The notes under the pieces are model-generated. The model was not told the origin of the DNA and made no database searches. It saw only the letters and a program-made list of their open reading frames with translations. A stretch of DNA of 64,000 bases, taken from contig NZ_PTPZ01000001.1 of NCBI RefSeq assembly GCF_002943105.1, positions 248,001 through 312,000 on the forward strand. Reading direction: 5' to 3'. The translations under genes and the position numbers were made by a program. Source of the stretch: Cloacibacterium normanense. GTDB taxonomy: Bacteria > Bacteroidota > Bacteroidia > Flavobacteriales > Weeksellaceae. Positions 41,806-50,467 of this stretch are shown one piece after another; the first letter of the stretch is position 1, and every line of letters begins with the position of its first letter.

Positions 41806-43503
41806 ATGTCTTTATCAGAACAGGAAATCATCAGAAGAGAGAAATTACAGAAACTGACCGAAATGGGGATTAATGCATTCCCAGCAGATGAATATAAAAT
41901 TACGGATACTACTAAGTCTATCAAGAACGATTTTGCTGAAGGAAAATCAGTGAAAATCGCAGGTAGATTAATGTCTAGAAGAATTCAAGGGAAGGCTTCT
42001 TTTGCAGAATTACAGGATTCTGAAGGTAGAATTCAGGTGTATTTTAATCGTGATGAAATCTGTACTGGCGAAGATAAAACGCTTTATAATGAAGTCTACA
42101 AACATCTTTTAGATATTGGTGATATCATCGGTGTAGAAGGAGAGTTGTTCAAAACGCAAGTGGGAGAAATGACGGTAATGGTGAAAAACTTCACCTTATT
42201 GACCAAAGCACTTCGTCCGCTTCCGCAACCTAGAACTGATGAAAATGGAGTAACTCATGATGCTTTTAATGACCCAGAACTTAGATACAGACAGCGTTAT
42301 GTAGATTTGACGGTGAATCCTCACGTAAAAGAAATTTTCGTAAAGAGAACAAAATTGTTCAATGCGATGCGTGAGTTTTTCAATAACGCAGGTTATTTCG
42401 AGGTAGAAACTCCTATTTTACAGGCAATTCCTGGTGGAGCTGCGGCAAGACCTTTCATTACGCATCATAATGCACTAGATATTCCATTGTACATGAGAAT
42501 TGCAAACGAATTATATCTGAAAAGATTAATCGTAGGTGGTTTTGATGGGGTTTATGAATTTTCTAAAAATTTCCGTAACGAAGGAATGGACAGGACCCAC
42601 AATCCAGAGTTTACCGCGATGGAAATTTATGTGGCTTACAAAGATTACAACTGGATGATGGATTTCACTGAGAAATTGTTAGAATTCTGTGCGGTTTCTG
42701 TTAACGGAACTTCAGAATCTCAATTTGGTGAACATACTATCAATTGGAAAGCTCCATATCCTAGAGTTTCGATGACAGAAGCGATTCAGAAATTCACAGG
42801 TTTTGATATCACTGGAAAAACTGAAGATGAATTGCGTGATTTTGCAAAATCTATCGGAATAGAAGTAGATGAAACGATGGGGAAAGGAAAATTAATTGAT
42901 GAAATTTTTGGAGAAAAATGCGAAGGAAACTTCATTCAGCCGACTTTCATTACCGATTATCCAATCGAAATGTCGCCTTTAACTAAAAAACACAGAAGCA
43001 AAGAAGGTCTTACTGAGCGTTTTGAATTAATGGTTTGTGGTAAAGAAATTGCCAATGCATATTCAGAGTTGAATGATCCAATTGATCAAAGAGAACGTTT
43101 CGAGTCTCAAATGGCGCTTTCTGAGCGTGGTGATGACGAGGCGATGTTCATAGACCAAGATTTCTTAAGAGCTTTAGAATATGGTATGCCGCCAACTTCA
43201 GGTTTGGGAATTGGTATGGATAGATTAATCATGTTCTTAACTAATAATGCATCTATTCAAGAAGTATTGTTCTTCCCACAAATGAGACCAGAAAAAGCTG
43301 TTCCAAAAGTTGAATTAAATGAAGATGATAAAATTATCATCGAGATTTTAGAAAAAAATGGAGGTGAAATGAGTTTAGCTGAGGTAAAAACGCAATCTCA
43401 ATTTTCAGGAAAAAAATGGGACAAAACCTCTAAAAACCTTACCAAACTGAATGTAGTGAAGGTAGAGAAAACAGATGATGATTTGTTAATGAAATTAGTG
43501 TAA
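41806..43503 (+). CDS. lysS: Lysyl-tRNA synthetase, class II
   Basis: 565 residues: OB-fold anticodon domain (~55-160), then the class II core with motif 2 (FRNEGMDRTHNPEFTAMEIY) and motif 3 (GLGIGMDRLIMFLT). Beyond ~505 there is an additional ~60-residue C-terminal extension (IIEILEKNGGEMSLAEVKTQSQFSGKKWDKTSKNLTKLNVVKVE) that looks like a small winged helix and makes the enzyme longer than E. coli LysS (505). Such tails are seen in flavobacterial LysS. Flanked by its own promoter and a terminator. Confidence 0.97.
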   Translation: MSLSEQEIIRREKLQKLTEMGINAFPADEYKITDTTKSIKNDFAEGKSVKIAGRLMSRRIQGKASFAELQDSEGRIQVYFNRDEICTGEDKTLYNEVYKHLLDIGDIIGVEGELFKTQVGEMTVMVKNFTLLTKALRPLPQPRTDENGVTHDAFNDPELRYRQRYVDLTVNPHVKEIFVKRTKLFNAMREFFNNAGYFEVETPILQAIPGGAAARPFITHHNALDIPLYMRIANELYLKRLIVGGFDGVYEFSKNFRNEGMDRTHNPEFTAMEIYVAYKDYNWMMDFTEKLLEFCAVSVNGTSESQFGEHTINWKAPYPRVSMTEAIQKFTGFDITGKTEDELRDFAKSIGIEVDETMGKGKLIDEIFGEKCEGNFIQPTFITDYPIEMSPLTKKHRSKEGLTERFELMVCGKEIANAYSELNDPIDQRERFESQMALSERGDDEAMFIDQDFLRALEYGMPPTSGLGIGMDRLIMFLTNNASIQEVLFFPQMRPEKAVPKVELNEDDKIIIEILEKNGGEMSLAEVKTQSQFSGKKWDKTSKNLTKLNVVKVEKTDDDLLMKLV

Positions 43504-43524
43504 AACTATATAGATAGAATCAAT

Positions 43525-43550
43525 AAAAGCGGACATCAGTTCGCTTTTTT
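43525..43550 (+). terminator. Terminator of lysS
   Basis: 10-bp stem AAAAGCGGAC/GTTCGCTTTT (one G-U), ATCA loop, six T. Confidence 0.85.
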
Positions 43551-43776
43551 GTTTGGAAGAAATTGAATGAGTTTTTCCAATAATTTTTGTATTATTGTTG
43601 ATAACTTTTTATGATTTTTAAAGCCGTTTTTTCTTTCATATCTCACTAATTTTTACGATATTTGTAAGTCTTTGCGAAATGAAGATTTTAGCCGCGAGAT
43701 TTTAGATTTCATACCTTTTGAAATCTATTTTTTAAACTCAAATCTAAGCTTCAAATTCCAAAATTAAAATTTTATT

Positions 43777-45711
43777 ATGAGTCAAAAACAATATACAGCA
43801 GACAGTATTCAGGCATTAGAAGGAATAGAACACGTACGTCTTAGACCTTCTATGTACATTGGTGATGTAGGTGTTAGAGGTTTGCATCACTTGGTTTATG
43901 AGGTAGTTGATAACTCTATTGACGAAGCTTTGGCAGGTCATTGTGATACCATTGCAGTAACCATTCACGAAGGAGACGGAATTTCTGTAAAAGATAATGG
44001 TAGAGGTATTCCTGTAGACTTTCACCAAAAAGAACAAAAATCTGCGCTAGAAGTAGTAATGACCAAAATTGGTGCAGGTGGTAAGTTTGACAAAGATTCT
44101 TACAAAGTTTCTGGTGGTCTTCACGGAGTTGGGGTTTCTTGTGTGAACGCACTTTCTACTTCACTTATCGCTACTGTTTCTAGAAACGGAAAATTATACC
44201 AACAAAAATATTCTCAAGGAAAAGCATTAGCAGATGTACAAGAAATAGGCACTTCTACTTCTACAGGAACTGAAGTTTTCTTTCAACCAGATGGAAGCAT
44301 TTTCCAAGAATTGGTGTACAATTATGATACTTTAGCTGCTAGATTAAGAGAATTGGCGTTCCTCAATAAAGGAATTACTATTACTTTAACAGACGAAAGA
44401 AGAAAAAATGAAGATGGAAGTTTCCCAACTGAAACGTTCCATTCAGAAGGTGGTCTTAAAGAATTTGTTGCCTACATTGATGGAAACCGTGAATCAATCA
44501 TGGAACACGTAATCTTCATGGAAGGTGAGCGTGATGATATTCCGGTAGAAGTAGCCATGCGTTACAATACTTCATTCAACGAGAATTTACACTCTTATGT
44601 AAATAATATTAATACGCACGAAGGTGGAACGCATTTAGCAGGTTTCAGAAGAGCTCTTACTAGAACTTTAAAGAAATATGCTGATGAACTAGGTCTTCCT
44701 GCAAAAGAAAAAGTAGAAATTACGGGTGATGACTTTAGAGAAGGTCTTACAGCGATTATCTCAGTAAAAGTAATGGAGCCTCAGTTCGAAGGGCAAACCA
44801 AAACCAAATTAGGAAACTCAGAAGTTTCTGGTGCTGTAGATAAAATTGTAGGCGAAATGCTTACCAATTTCTTAGAAGAAAACCCTAATGAAGCGAAGCA
44901 AATCGTACAAAAAGTAGTTCTAGCTGCAAAAGCAAGACAAGCTGCGAAAAAAGCTCGTGAAATGGTTCAGAGAAAATCTCCAATGGGAGGTTCTGGTTTA
45001 CCAGGAAAATTATCTGACTGTTCTTCTAAAGATCCAGAAATTTCAGAAATATTCTTAGTAGAGGGAGATTCTGCAGGTGGAACTGCTAAACAAGGTAGAG
45101 ATAGACATTTCCAAGCGATTCTTCCATTAAGAGGTAAAATCTTGAACGTAGAAAAATCTATGCTTCATAAAGTTTATGATAATGACGAAATCAAGAATAT
45201 TTATACTGCTCTTGGTGTTTCTGTAGGAACTGAAGAAGATTCTAAAGCTTTGAATTTGGCAAAACTAAGATATCACAAAATTGTAATCATGACCGATGCT
45301 GATATTGATGGTTCTCACATTTCTACGTTGATTCTTACGTTCTTCTTTAGATATATGAAAGAACTCATTGAACAAGGATACATTTACATTGCACAACCGC
45401 CTTTATATTTATTGAAAAAAGGAAACAAAAAAATGTATGCTTACAACGAGAAAGAAAGAGAAGCAAAAACATTAGAAATGGCTCCAGATGGAAAAGGAGT
45501 AGAAGTACAGCGTTATAAAGGTCTTGGGGAAATGAACCCAGAACAGTTATGGGAAACGACTTTAAATCCTGAAAACAGAATCTTAAAACAGGTAACCATA
45601 GAAAGCCTTGCAGAAGCAGATAATGTATTCTCTATGTTAATGGGTGACGAAGTTCCACCAAGAAGAGAATTCATCGAGAAGAATGCAATCTATGCAAATA
45701 TTGACGCTTAA
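43777..45711 (+). CDS. gyrB: DNA gyrase subunit B
   Basis: 644 residues. GHKL ATPase (HVRLRPSMYIGDVGVRGLHHLVYEVVDNSIDEALAGHCD; KDNGRGIPVD; GGLHGVGVSCVNALS), transducer, and Toprim domain with EGDSAGGTAKQGRDR, PLRGKILNVEK and MTDADIDGSHIS. C-terminal QRYKGLGEMNPEQLWETTLNPENR is diagnostic of GyrB rather than ParE. Length is the short form. The 226 nt between the lysS terminator and the ATG hold only A/T-rich sequence with AGATTT-type low-complexity repeats and no clear TAnnTTTG. Confidence 0.98.
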   Translation: MSQKQYTADSIQALEGIEHVRLRPSMYIGDVGVRGLHHLVYEVVDNSIDEALAGHCDTIAVTIHEGDGISVKDNGRGIPVDFHQKEQKSALEVVMTKIGAGGKFDKDSYKVSGGLHGVGVSCVNALSTSLIATVSRNGKLYQQKYSQGKALADVQEIGTSTSTGTEVFFQPDGSIFQELVYNYDTLAARLRELAFLNKGITITLTDERRKNEDGSFPTETFHSEGGLKEFVAYIDGNRESIMEHVIFMEGERDDIPVEVAMRYNTSFNENLHSYVNNINTHEGGTHLAGFRRALTRTLKKYADELGLPAKEKVEITGDDFREGLTAIISVKVMEPQFEGQTKTKLGNSEVSGAVDKIVGEMLTNFLEENPNEAKQIVQKVVLAAKARQAAKKAREMVQRKSPMGGSGLPGKLSDCSSKDPEISEIFLVEGDSAGGTAKQGRDRHFQAILPLRGKILNVEKSMLHKVYDNDEIKNIYTALGVSVGTEEDSKALNLAKLRYHKIVIMTDADIDGSHISTLILTFFFRYMKELIEQGYIYIAQPPLYLLKKGNKKMYAYNEKEREAKTLEMAPDGKGVEVQRYKGLGEMNPEQLWETTLNPENRILKQVTIESLAEADNVFSMLMGDEVPPRREFIEKNAIYANIDA

Positions 45712-45737
45712 AATCAATATTTTATCAATAATTTCAA

Positions 45738-45764
45738 AACCGTTCAATCTTTGGACGGTTTTTT
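45738..45764 (+). terminator. Terminator of gyrB
   Basis: 10-bp stem AACCGTTCAA/TTGGACGGTT (one G-U), TCT loop, T run. Confidence 0.87.
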
Positions 45765-45794
45765 GCTATATTTAAGTTCACAAATATGAATTCC

Positions 45795-46595
45795 ATGAAA
45801 ACCATTTTTTTAGCTTTAGCTACTGTTTTCGTAGTTTTTTCTTGCAGCCCAAAAACCACAGGAAATAAAGGGATAATTCCAGAAAATGCCAATGAATTGG
45901 CTTCTGAAAATTTGCCTTTTGCGGTAGATTCTCTTCAATTGCAAGATTCTATTGCTGTAGCAAAAACTTTGAAATTAAGAACTTCATCAACCATTTTGTT
46001 ATTTCCTACGCTTCATAATAAAACTTTATTAGACAGCATTTATAGTACATCAGGAATCAAATTAGAGACATATTCTAAAGAAAAATTGAAGAAAGAATTA
46101 GAAAATCAAAAAGAAGCTTATTTTTCTCAAGCTCAAGAAGATGCTAAAGAATATACTCCAGATTTTGAACAAACTTGGGAAGAAAATTCTTACATGAAGG
46201 TTTTCTCTAATCAAAATGATATTCTTACCATTTCCTATGAAAATGATGGCTATTCTGGTGGAGCGCATGGTTATTACAATATATTGTTCAAAAATTTTGA
46301 CTTAAAAACCAATGCAGTGATTCAACTTTCTGATGTTTTTATGGATATCACTAAAGTAGATTGGAATAAAGTTTTAATGAAAAATTTTAAAAATCCAGAC
46401 CAAAAAGAAATGCTTTTAGTTGATAAAATTCCTGTAAATAACAATTTTTATTTTGATTCCCAAAACATCACTTTTGTGTACAATCAATACGAAATTACAG
46501 CTTATGCAGCAGGAGTAGTAGAAATTTCTATTCCATTTCCTGAGTTGAAACCTTATTTAAAACCGGAATTTATTTCGAGGAATAACATTAAATAA
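45795..46595 (+). CDS. DUF3298 (RsiV-like) lipoprotein
   Basis: 266 residues: lipobox VVFSCSP, a PdaC/DUF4163-like N-terminal part and a C-terminal DUF3298 domain (ISYENDGYSGGAHGYYNILFKNFDLKTNAVIQLSDVF; ITAYAAGVVEISIPFPELKPYLKPEF). Related domains occur in the anti-sigma factor RsiV, which binds lysozyme; no sigma factor or TM helix is present here, so this is a surface or periplasmic lipoprotein of unknown ligand. Two possible ATGs (45786, 45795); the second gives the more normal signal peptide. A near-match -7 element TATATTTA lies at 45767-45774. Confidence 0.82.
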   Translation: MKTIFLALATVFVVFSCSPKTTGNKGIIPENANELASENLPFAVDSLQLQDSIAVAKTLKLRTSSTILLFPTLHNKTLLDSIYSTSGIKLETYSKEKLKKELENQKEAYFSQAQEDAKEYTPDFEQTWEENSYMKVFSNQNDILTISYENDGYSGGAHGYYNILFKNFDLKTNAVIQLSDVFMDITKVDWNKVLMKNFKNPDQKEMLLVDKIPVNNNFYFDSQNITFVYNQYEITAYAAGVVEISIPFPELKPYLKPEFISRNNIK

Positions 46596-46600
46596 TTCCG

Positions 46601-46608
46601 TACTTTTG
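46601..46608 (+). promoter_or_regulatory. -7 element (TACTTTTG) of the lipid kinase gene
   Basis: Exact TAnnTTTG ending 5 nt before the ATG at 46614, implying a leaderless or near-leaderless mRNA. Confidence 0.7.
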
Positions 46609-46613
46609 CACCC

Positions 46614-47462
46614 ATGCAAAACGTAGCATTTATCATCAATCCTTTTTCTGCAAAGAAAAATTATCAGCCTTTTCTTAATTCTTTACAAGCAAAGGTTGAA
46701 AATCCGTTGTATTTGATTTCTAAATCCATTCAAGATACTGAAGATTTCATCAAGGAAAATTTTGAAATAGTAGATATTTTCGTTGCTATTGGAGGTGATG
46801 GAACCATTTCTACAGTGGCGAAAAATTTAATTCACACGGATAAAATTCTCGGGATTTTCCCAGCAGGAAGTGGAAACGGTTTTTCTAATGAAACCAAGTT
46901 TTCTAAAAATTTAGACGAACTTTTAGCGAAAATCCAGAGAAAGAATTTCAAAGAAATAGATACGTTTACGGTAAACGAAAGATTTTCGATTAATGTAGCT
47001 GGAGTAGGATTTGATGGAGCAGTTATTGAAGCTTTTGAAAAGACTTCCAGAGGTTTCAAAAATTATATCAAAACTTCTATCCAGACTTTTTTTAAATACC
47101 AACCAATTTCCATCAAATTCGAAGAAAAATATAAAAAATTTGACGGAAAATATTTGATGCTCAACGTTGCAAACACCCGTCAATTCGGGAATAACGCCTA
47201 CATTGCTCCTCATGCAAGTAAAAGTGATGGCTTGTTAGAAATTGCTTTGGTAAAGAAGTTTCCTTTCTCGCATTCTGGCGTTTTTGCCTACAGAATGTTT
47301 ACCAAAAAATTGGTTCCCAATCAGTACATTCATTATTTGTCAGTTCCAGAAATTGAATTTTCTGTCGATTCAGATTTGTGGCATCTCGACGGCGAGTTTA
47401 ACCAAATTTCATCTCCAGTTAAAGTAAAAGTGCTTCCAAAAAGTTTAAGAATTTTAGTCTAA
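46614..47462 (+). CDS. Diacylglycerol kinase-family lipid kinase (YegS/BmrU-like)
   Basis: 282 residues. DAGK catalytic motif VAIGGDGTISTVAKNL (GGDGT, ~63-67) and FPAGSGNGFSNE (~82-93), plus the C-terminal beta-sandwich with HLDGEF. Soluble lipid/sphingoid-base kinase family; substrate uncertain. The start codon lies almost at the transcription start. Its 3' end overlaps the convergent photolyase gene by 9 nt. Confidence 0.9.
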   Translation: MQNVAFIINPFSAKKNYQPFLNSLQAKVENPLYLISKSIQDTEDFIKENFEIVDIFVAIGGDGTISTVAKNLIHTDKILGIFPAGSGNGFSNETKFSKNLDELLAKIQRKNFKEIDTFTVNERFSINVAGVGFDGAVIEAFEKTSRGFKNYIKTSIQTFFKYQPISIKFEEKYKKFDGKYLMLNVANTRQFGNNAYIAPHASKSDGLLEIALVKKFPFSHSGVFAYRMFTKKLVPNQYIHYLSVPEIEFSVDSDLWHLDGEFNQISSPVKVKVLPKSLRILV

Positions 47463-48758
47463 ATTATCTAAAGCTTCTTTGTATACTTTCAGTACTTTTT
47501 CTCTGGCTTTTTTATGCTCTAAGATAGGTTTTGGATAGTATTTTGTCCCAAATTCAGGAATCCATTTTTTAATATATTTAAAATCTGGATCGAATTTTTT
47601 CTGTTGTTCATCTGGATTGAAAATTCTAAAATAAGGAGCGGCATCACAACCAGAACTTGCGCACCATTGCCAGTTTCCATTATTCGCACTTAAATCGTAA
47701 TCCATTAATTTTTCCGCAAAATACGCTTCGCCAATTCGCCAGTCGGTAAGCAAATGTTTGATGAGAAAACTCGCCGTAATCATTCTCACTCTGTTGTGCA
47801 TAAATCCTGTAGCGTTCAGTTCACGCATTCCCGCATCTACAATAGGAAATCCCGTTTTACCAGCTTTCCATTTTTCTAAAAATTCAGCATTGTTTTCCCA
47901 AGGAATAGCATCATATTTTGGTTTGAAAGAATGATTGACCACTTTCGGAAAATGATACAAAATCTGCATGAAAAATTCTCTCCAAATCAATTCTTTCAGG
48001 AAAGTAAGATTATTTTCTTTGGCAATTTTGGCTAACTTTCTTACGCTAATGGTTCCAAATCTCAGATGAACGCCTAATTGTGTAGTTCCTTTTACCGCAG
48101 GGAAATTTCGAGTTTCTTCATAAGTTTTGATGATGTGAAGATCTGCTTCTGGAACTTCAAATTTTAAATCTGTTTTTTGAAATCCCATATCTTCTATTTT
48201 GAGTTCTTTAAATGAAATATCTAGTAAATTATCTAGTTTTTTTTCTGATGGAAATCCTTGTAAACCAACTTTTTGAAATTCATTGAGCCAAAGTTTTGAA
48301 TATGGAGTATAAACGGTGTAAGGTTTTTTATCGGCTTTTACAATTTCATCTTTGTGAAAAATAACTTGGTCTTTAAACTGATGAAAATTGATGTTTTTTG
48401 AAGCCAAAAAATCGGCAATTTCTTGGTCTCTTTTTATGGCGTAAGGTTCATAATCTTCATTGCTATAAACCGCCTCTATTTCGTAGTTCTGGGATAGTTT
48501 TTTGTAGATTTCCAGAGGTTTTCCTTTGAAGATTTTGATGCCTTTATTCTTTGATTTTAAAAAAGAATTCAGGGTTTGTAAAGCTTGTACAATGAAATCA
48601 ACTCTTTTATCCGACTTATTTTCTAATAAATCTAAAATATCTTCGTCAAAAATAAAAATCGGCAATACCTTTTTTCCCGATTCTAATGCTTGAAATAAAC
48701 CGTGATTGTCTTTTAACCGAAGGTCTCTTCTGAACCAAAAAATAGAAACTTTATCCAT
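47454..48758 (-). CDS. phrB: Class I CPD photolyase
   Basis: 434 residues. Repairs cyclobutane pyrimidine dimers using light and FADH-. N-terminal Rossmann domain (SIFWFRRDLRLKDNHGLFQALESGKKVLPIFIFD) and FAD domain with LIWREFFMQILYHFP, KWKAGKTGFPIVDAGMRELNATGFMHNRVRMITASFLIKHLLTDWRIGEAYFAEKLMDYDLSANNGNWQW, ending YFRIFNPDEQQKKFDPDFKYIKKW. The segment WCASSGCDAAPYFRIFNP fits CPD photolyase. Last gene of the nine-gene TetR-led operon; 2 nt behind the MarR gene. Confidence 0.94.
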   Translation of the reverse strand: MDKVSIFWFRRDLRLKDNHGLFQALESGKKVLPIFIFDEDILDLLENKSDKRVDFIVQALQTLNSFLKSKNKGIKIFKGKPLEIYKKLSQNYEIEAVYSNEDYEPYAIKRDQEIADFLASKNINFHQFKDQVIFHKDEIVKADKKPYTVYTPYSKLWLNEFQKVGLQGFPSEKKLDNLLDISFKELKIEDMGFQKTDLKFEVPEADLHIIKTYEETRNFPAVKGTTQLGVHLRFGTISVRKLAKIAKENNLTFLKELIWREFFMQILYHFPKVVNHSFKPKYDAIPWENNAEFLEKWKAGKTGFPIVDAGMRELNATGFMHNRVRMITASFLIKHLLTDWRIGEAYFAEKLMDYDLSANNGNWQWCASSGCDAAPYFRIFNPDEQQKKFDPDFKYIKKWIPEFGTKYYPKPILEHKKAREKVLKVYKEALDNLD

Positions 48759-48760
48759 GC

Positions 48761-49408
48761 TTATTCTATCAAATGAAGGAGTTCTTTAATCTCAGAGTTT
48801 TTGTATTCTGTGTACAAAGTGTAATGAAAATCGTTTACTTTTTTCAATAATTCTAGCAATTTTGTTTTTTCATCATTTTTAAGATTAGCCGAAAGAATTC
48901 TAGAAGTGGTATTGACTTTTTCTACCGATTGATGGAAGGCTTCTTCTCCTTTTTTGGTCAATGTCAATCTTTTGGCACGTTTGTCATTTTCATCCACCAT
49001 TTCTTGAATCAAACCATCGTCTAGAAGTCTTTTGATGATTTGAATTCCCGTTTGTTTTTCGTGACCGTTTCTTTCGATGAGTTGCATTTTGGTCAAAGAA
49101 GGCTCGTCTTTGAGTCTGTAGAGATAAGTAAATTCTTCGTTCGCTAAAGTCGGAAAATCGCTTAAACCCTTGCGAATCATTTGTTTAGAAAATCTACCCA
49201 AAAGCAAAACCTGTTTGCAAATTTCATTTTCTGTGAAACTTACATCGTGGTTTTCATTTTTAAAAAGTTTGGTCGGACTTTCCGTAGTATATTTTTTTTC
49301 GTTGAGCCAAATTCTGAAATCTTCTACCGTAGCATGATTTTTAAACGACTTAGAAAGTTCGTATTCCTGAACTTCTAGTAGGAGATTAATTAAAAAACTG
49401 GTTTCCAT
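48761..49408 (-). CDS. MarR-family winged-helix regulator with N-terminal extension
   Basis: 215 residues. A MarR wHTH occupies ~80-175: FTYLYRLKDEPSLTKMQLIERNGHEKQTGIQIIKRLLDDGLIQEMVDENDKRAKRLTLTKKGEEAF, with the DKRAKR wing. The ~60-residue N-terminal extension (YELSKSFKNHATVEDFRIWLNEKKY) is longer than in typical MarR proteins and recurs in Bacteroidota members. Encoded between the SDR and CPD photolyase genes (gaps 5 and 2 nt), so it is co-expressed with photorepair and may give the island a second, redox- or ligand-type input. Ligand unknown. Confidence 0.87.
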   Translation of the reverse strand: METSFLINLLLEVQEYELSKSFKNHATVEDFRIWLNEKKYTTESPTKLFKNENHDVSFTENEICKQVLLLGRFSKQMIRKGLSDFPTLANEEFTYLYRLKDEPSLTKMQLIERNGHEKQTGIQIIKRLLDDGLIQEMVDENDKRAKRLTLTKKGEEAFHQSVEKVNTTSRILSANLKNDEKTKLLELLKKVNDFHYTLYTEYKNSEIKELLHLIE

Positions 49409-49413
49409 ATTGC

Positions 49414-50112
49414 TTATAATTTAATAGTACTCATTCCTCCGTCAATGCCAAAAATCTGTCCGGTAATCCAAGAAGAAGAATCAGAAAGTAAAAATACAAC
49501 CATTTTTGCAATTTCTTCAGGATTTCCTATTTTCTGAAGCGGATGTCTTTTCGCAGCGGCTTCTCTTTTCTCTGGCGATGCCAATAAAGCAGTGGCTAAA
49601 TTGGTGTCTGAAAGTGATGGCGCAATAGCGTTAAATCTTATTTTTTGAAGCGAAAATTCTGCCGCTAAACTTTTTACCAAACCTTCTACAGCGCTTTTAC
49701 TTGCTGCGATAGAAGAATGAAAAGGCATTCCTAATTTTGCTGCAACGGTGCTGAATAAAACCACACTTGCACTGTCAGATTTTTTAAGATTTGGCAATAA
49801 TTTCTGAATGATTTTAATAGCGCCCAAAACATTAATTTCGAAATCTTTTTTGAAATCTTCTTCAGATAATCTGCCGAAAGGTTTCAGATTAATGCTTCCT
49901 GGTGCATAAACCAATCCATCAATTTTTTCAGGAAAAGAGACATCATCCAAACTGTCCTCTAGAATGTCTTTTTGGTAAAAATGAAGTTTTACATTATTCA
50001 ATTCTGGAGTTTCTGTTCTAGAAATTCCGATGATTTGCGCTTCGTTTTGTAATTGTTTTGCGGTGGCTAAACCTATTCCGCTTCCACAACCGATGATGAC
50101 TATATTTTTCAT
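49414..50112 (-). CDS. SDR-family protein of photolyase clusters, catalytic Tyr missing
   Basis: 232 residues. Classical SDR frame: cofactor loop GCGSGIG (~8-14), LVYAPGSINLKPFGRLSEEDFKKDFEINVLGA, Ser of the active site in VVLFSTVAA, and C-terminal NPEEIAKMVVFLLSDSSSWITGQIFGIDGGMS. The YxxxK motif reads IAASK: Ile at ~135 replaces the catalytic Tyr while Lys139 stays. The rest (FHSSIAASKSAVEGLVKSLAAEFS...APSLSDTNLA) looks like SDRs encoded beside photolyases and TIGR03643 in other bacteria, so the loss seems a subfamily trait. A 70-nt spacer with TCTAAAATCT repeats precedes it. Confidence 0.85.
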   Translation of the reverse strand: MKNIVIIGCGSGIGLATAKQLQNEAQIIGISRTETPELNNVKLHFYQKDILEDSLDDVSFPEKIDGLVYAPGSINLKPFGRLSEEDFKKDFEINVLGAIKIIQKLLPNLKKSDSASVVLFSTVAAKLGMPFHSSIAASKSAVEGLVKSLAAEFSLQKIRFNAIAPSLSDTNLATALLASPEKREAAAKRHPLQKIGNPEEIAKMVVFLLSDSSSWITGQIFGIDGGMSTIKL

Positions 50113-50182
50113 ATTATTTTAATTTTATGTTTTATTTTTTATCACAGATTTTAAATCTAAAATCTTACATCTAAAATCTCAT

Positions 50183-50467
50183 TTATCTCTTTGATATTTT
50201 ATTTAAACTTATGGTTCTCTGTCTGGTACATTTAAATCTCTCAATTTCTGGATTTCTTTTTTTCAGATGTTTTTGACTAATGCCAGAATTTACTCTTTTT
50301 CTCCAAAGATTGAAAGAACTTCTTTTCAGTTCAGTTCTCATAATAGCGATGGTTTCAGCTTCAGAAATTCCAAACTGAAAAGTGATAGCTTCAAATGGCG
50401 TTCTATCTTCCCATGCCATTTCTATAATTCTGTCGATTTGTTCTACACTAAAATTTTTTTTCATCAT
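50183..50467 (-). CDS. TIGR03643 family protein
   Basis: 94 residues. The N-terminal block FSVEQIDRIIEMAWEDRTPFEAITFQFGISEAETIAIMRTELKRSSFNLWRKRVNSG is TIGR03643 (DUF2805): a small helix-turn-helix-like, basic protein encoded beside photolyase or carotenoid genes in many marine and soil bacteria; function undetermined. ATGA overlap with the upstream photolyase gene (ATG at 50467 inside its stop), so translation is coupled. A second ATG follows immediately. Confidence 0.9.
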   Translation of the reverse strand: MMKKNFSVEQIDRIIEMAWEDRTPFEAITFQFGISEAETIAIMRTELKRSSFNLWRKRVNSGISQKHLKKRNPEIERFKCTRQRTISLNKISKR

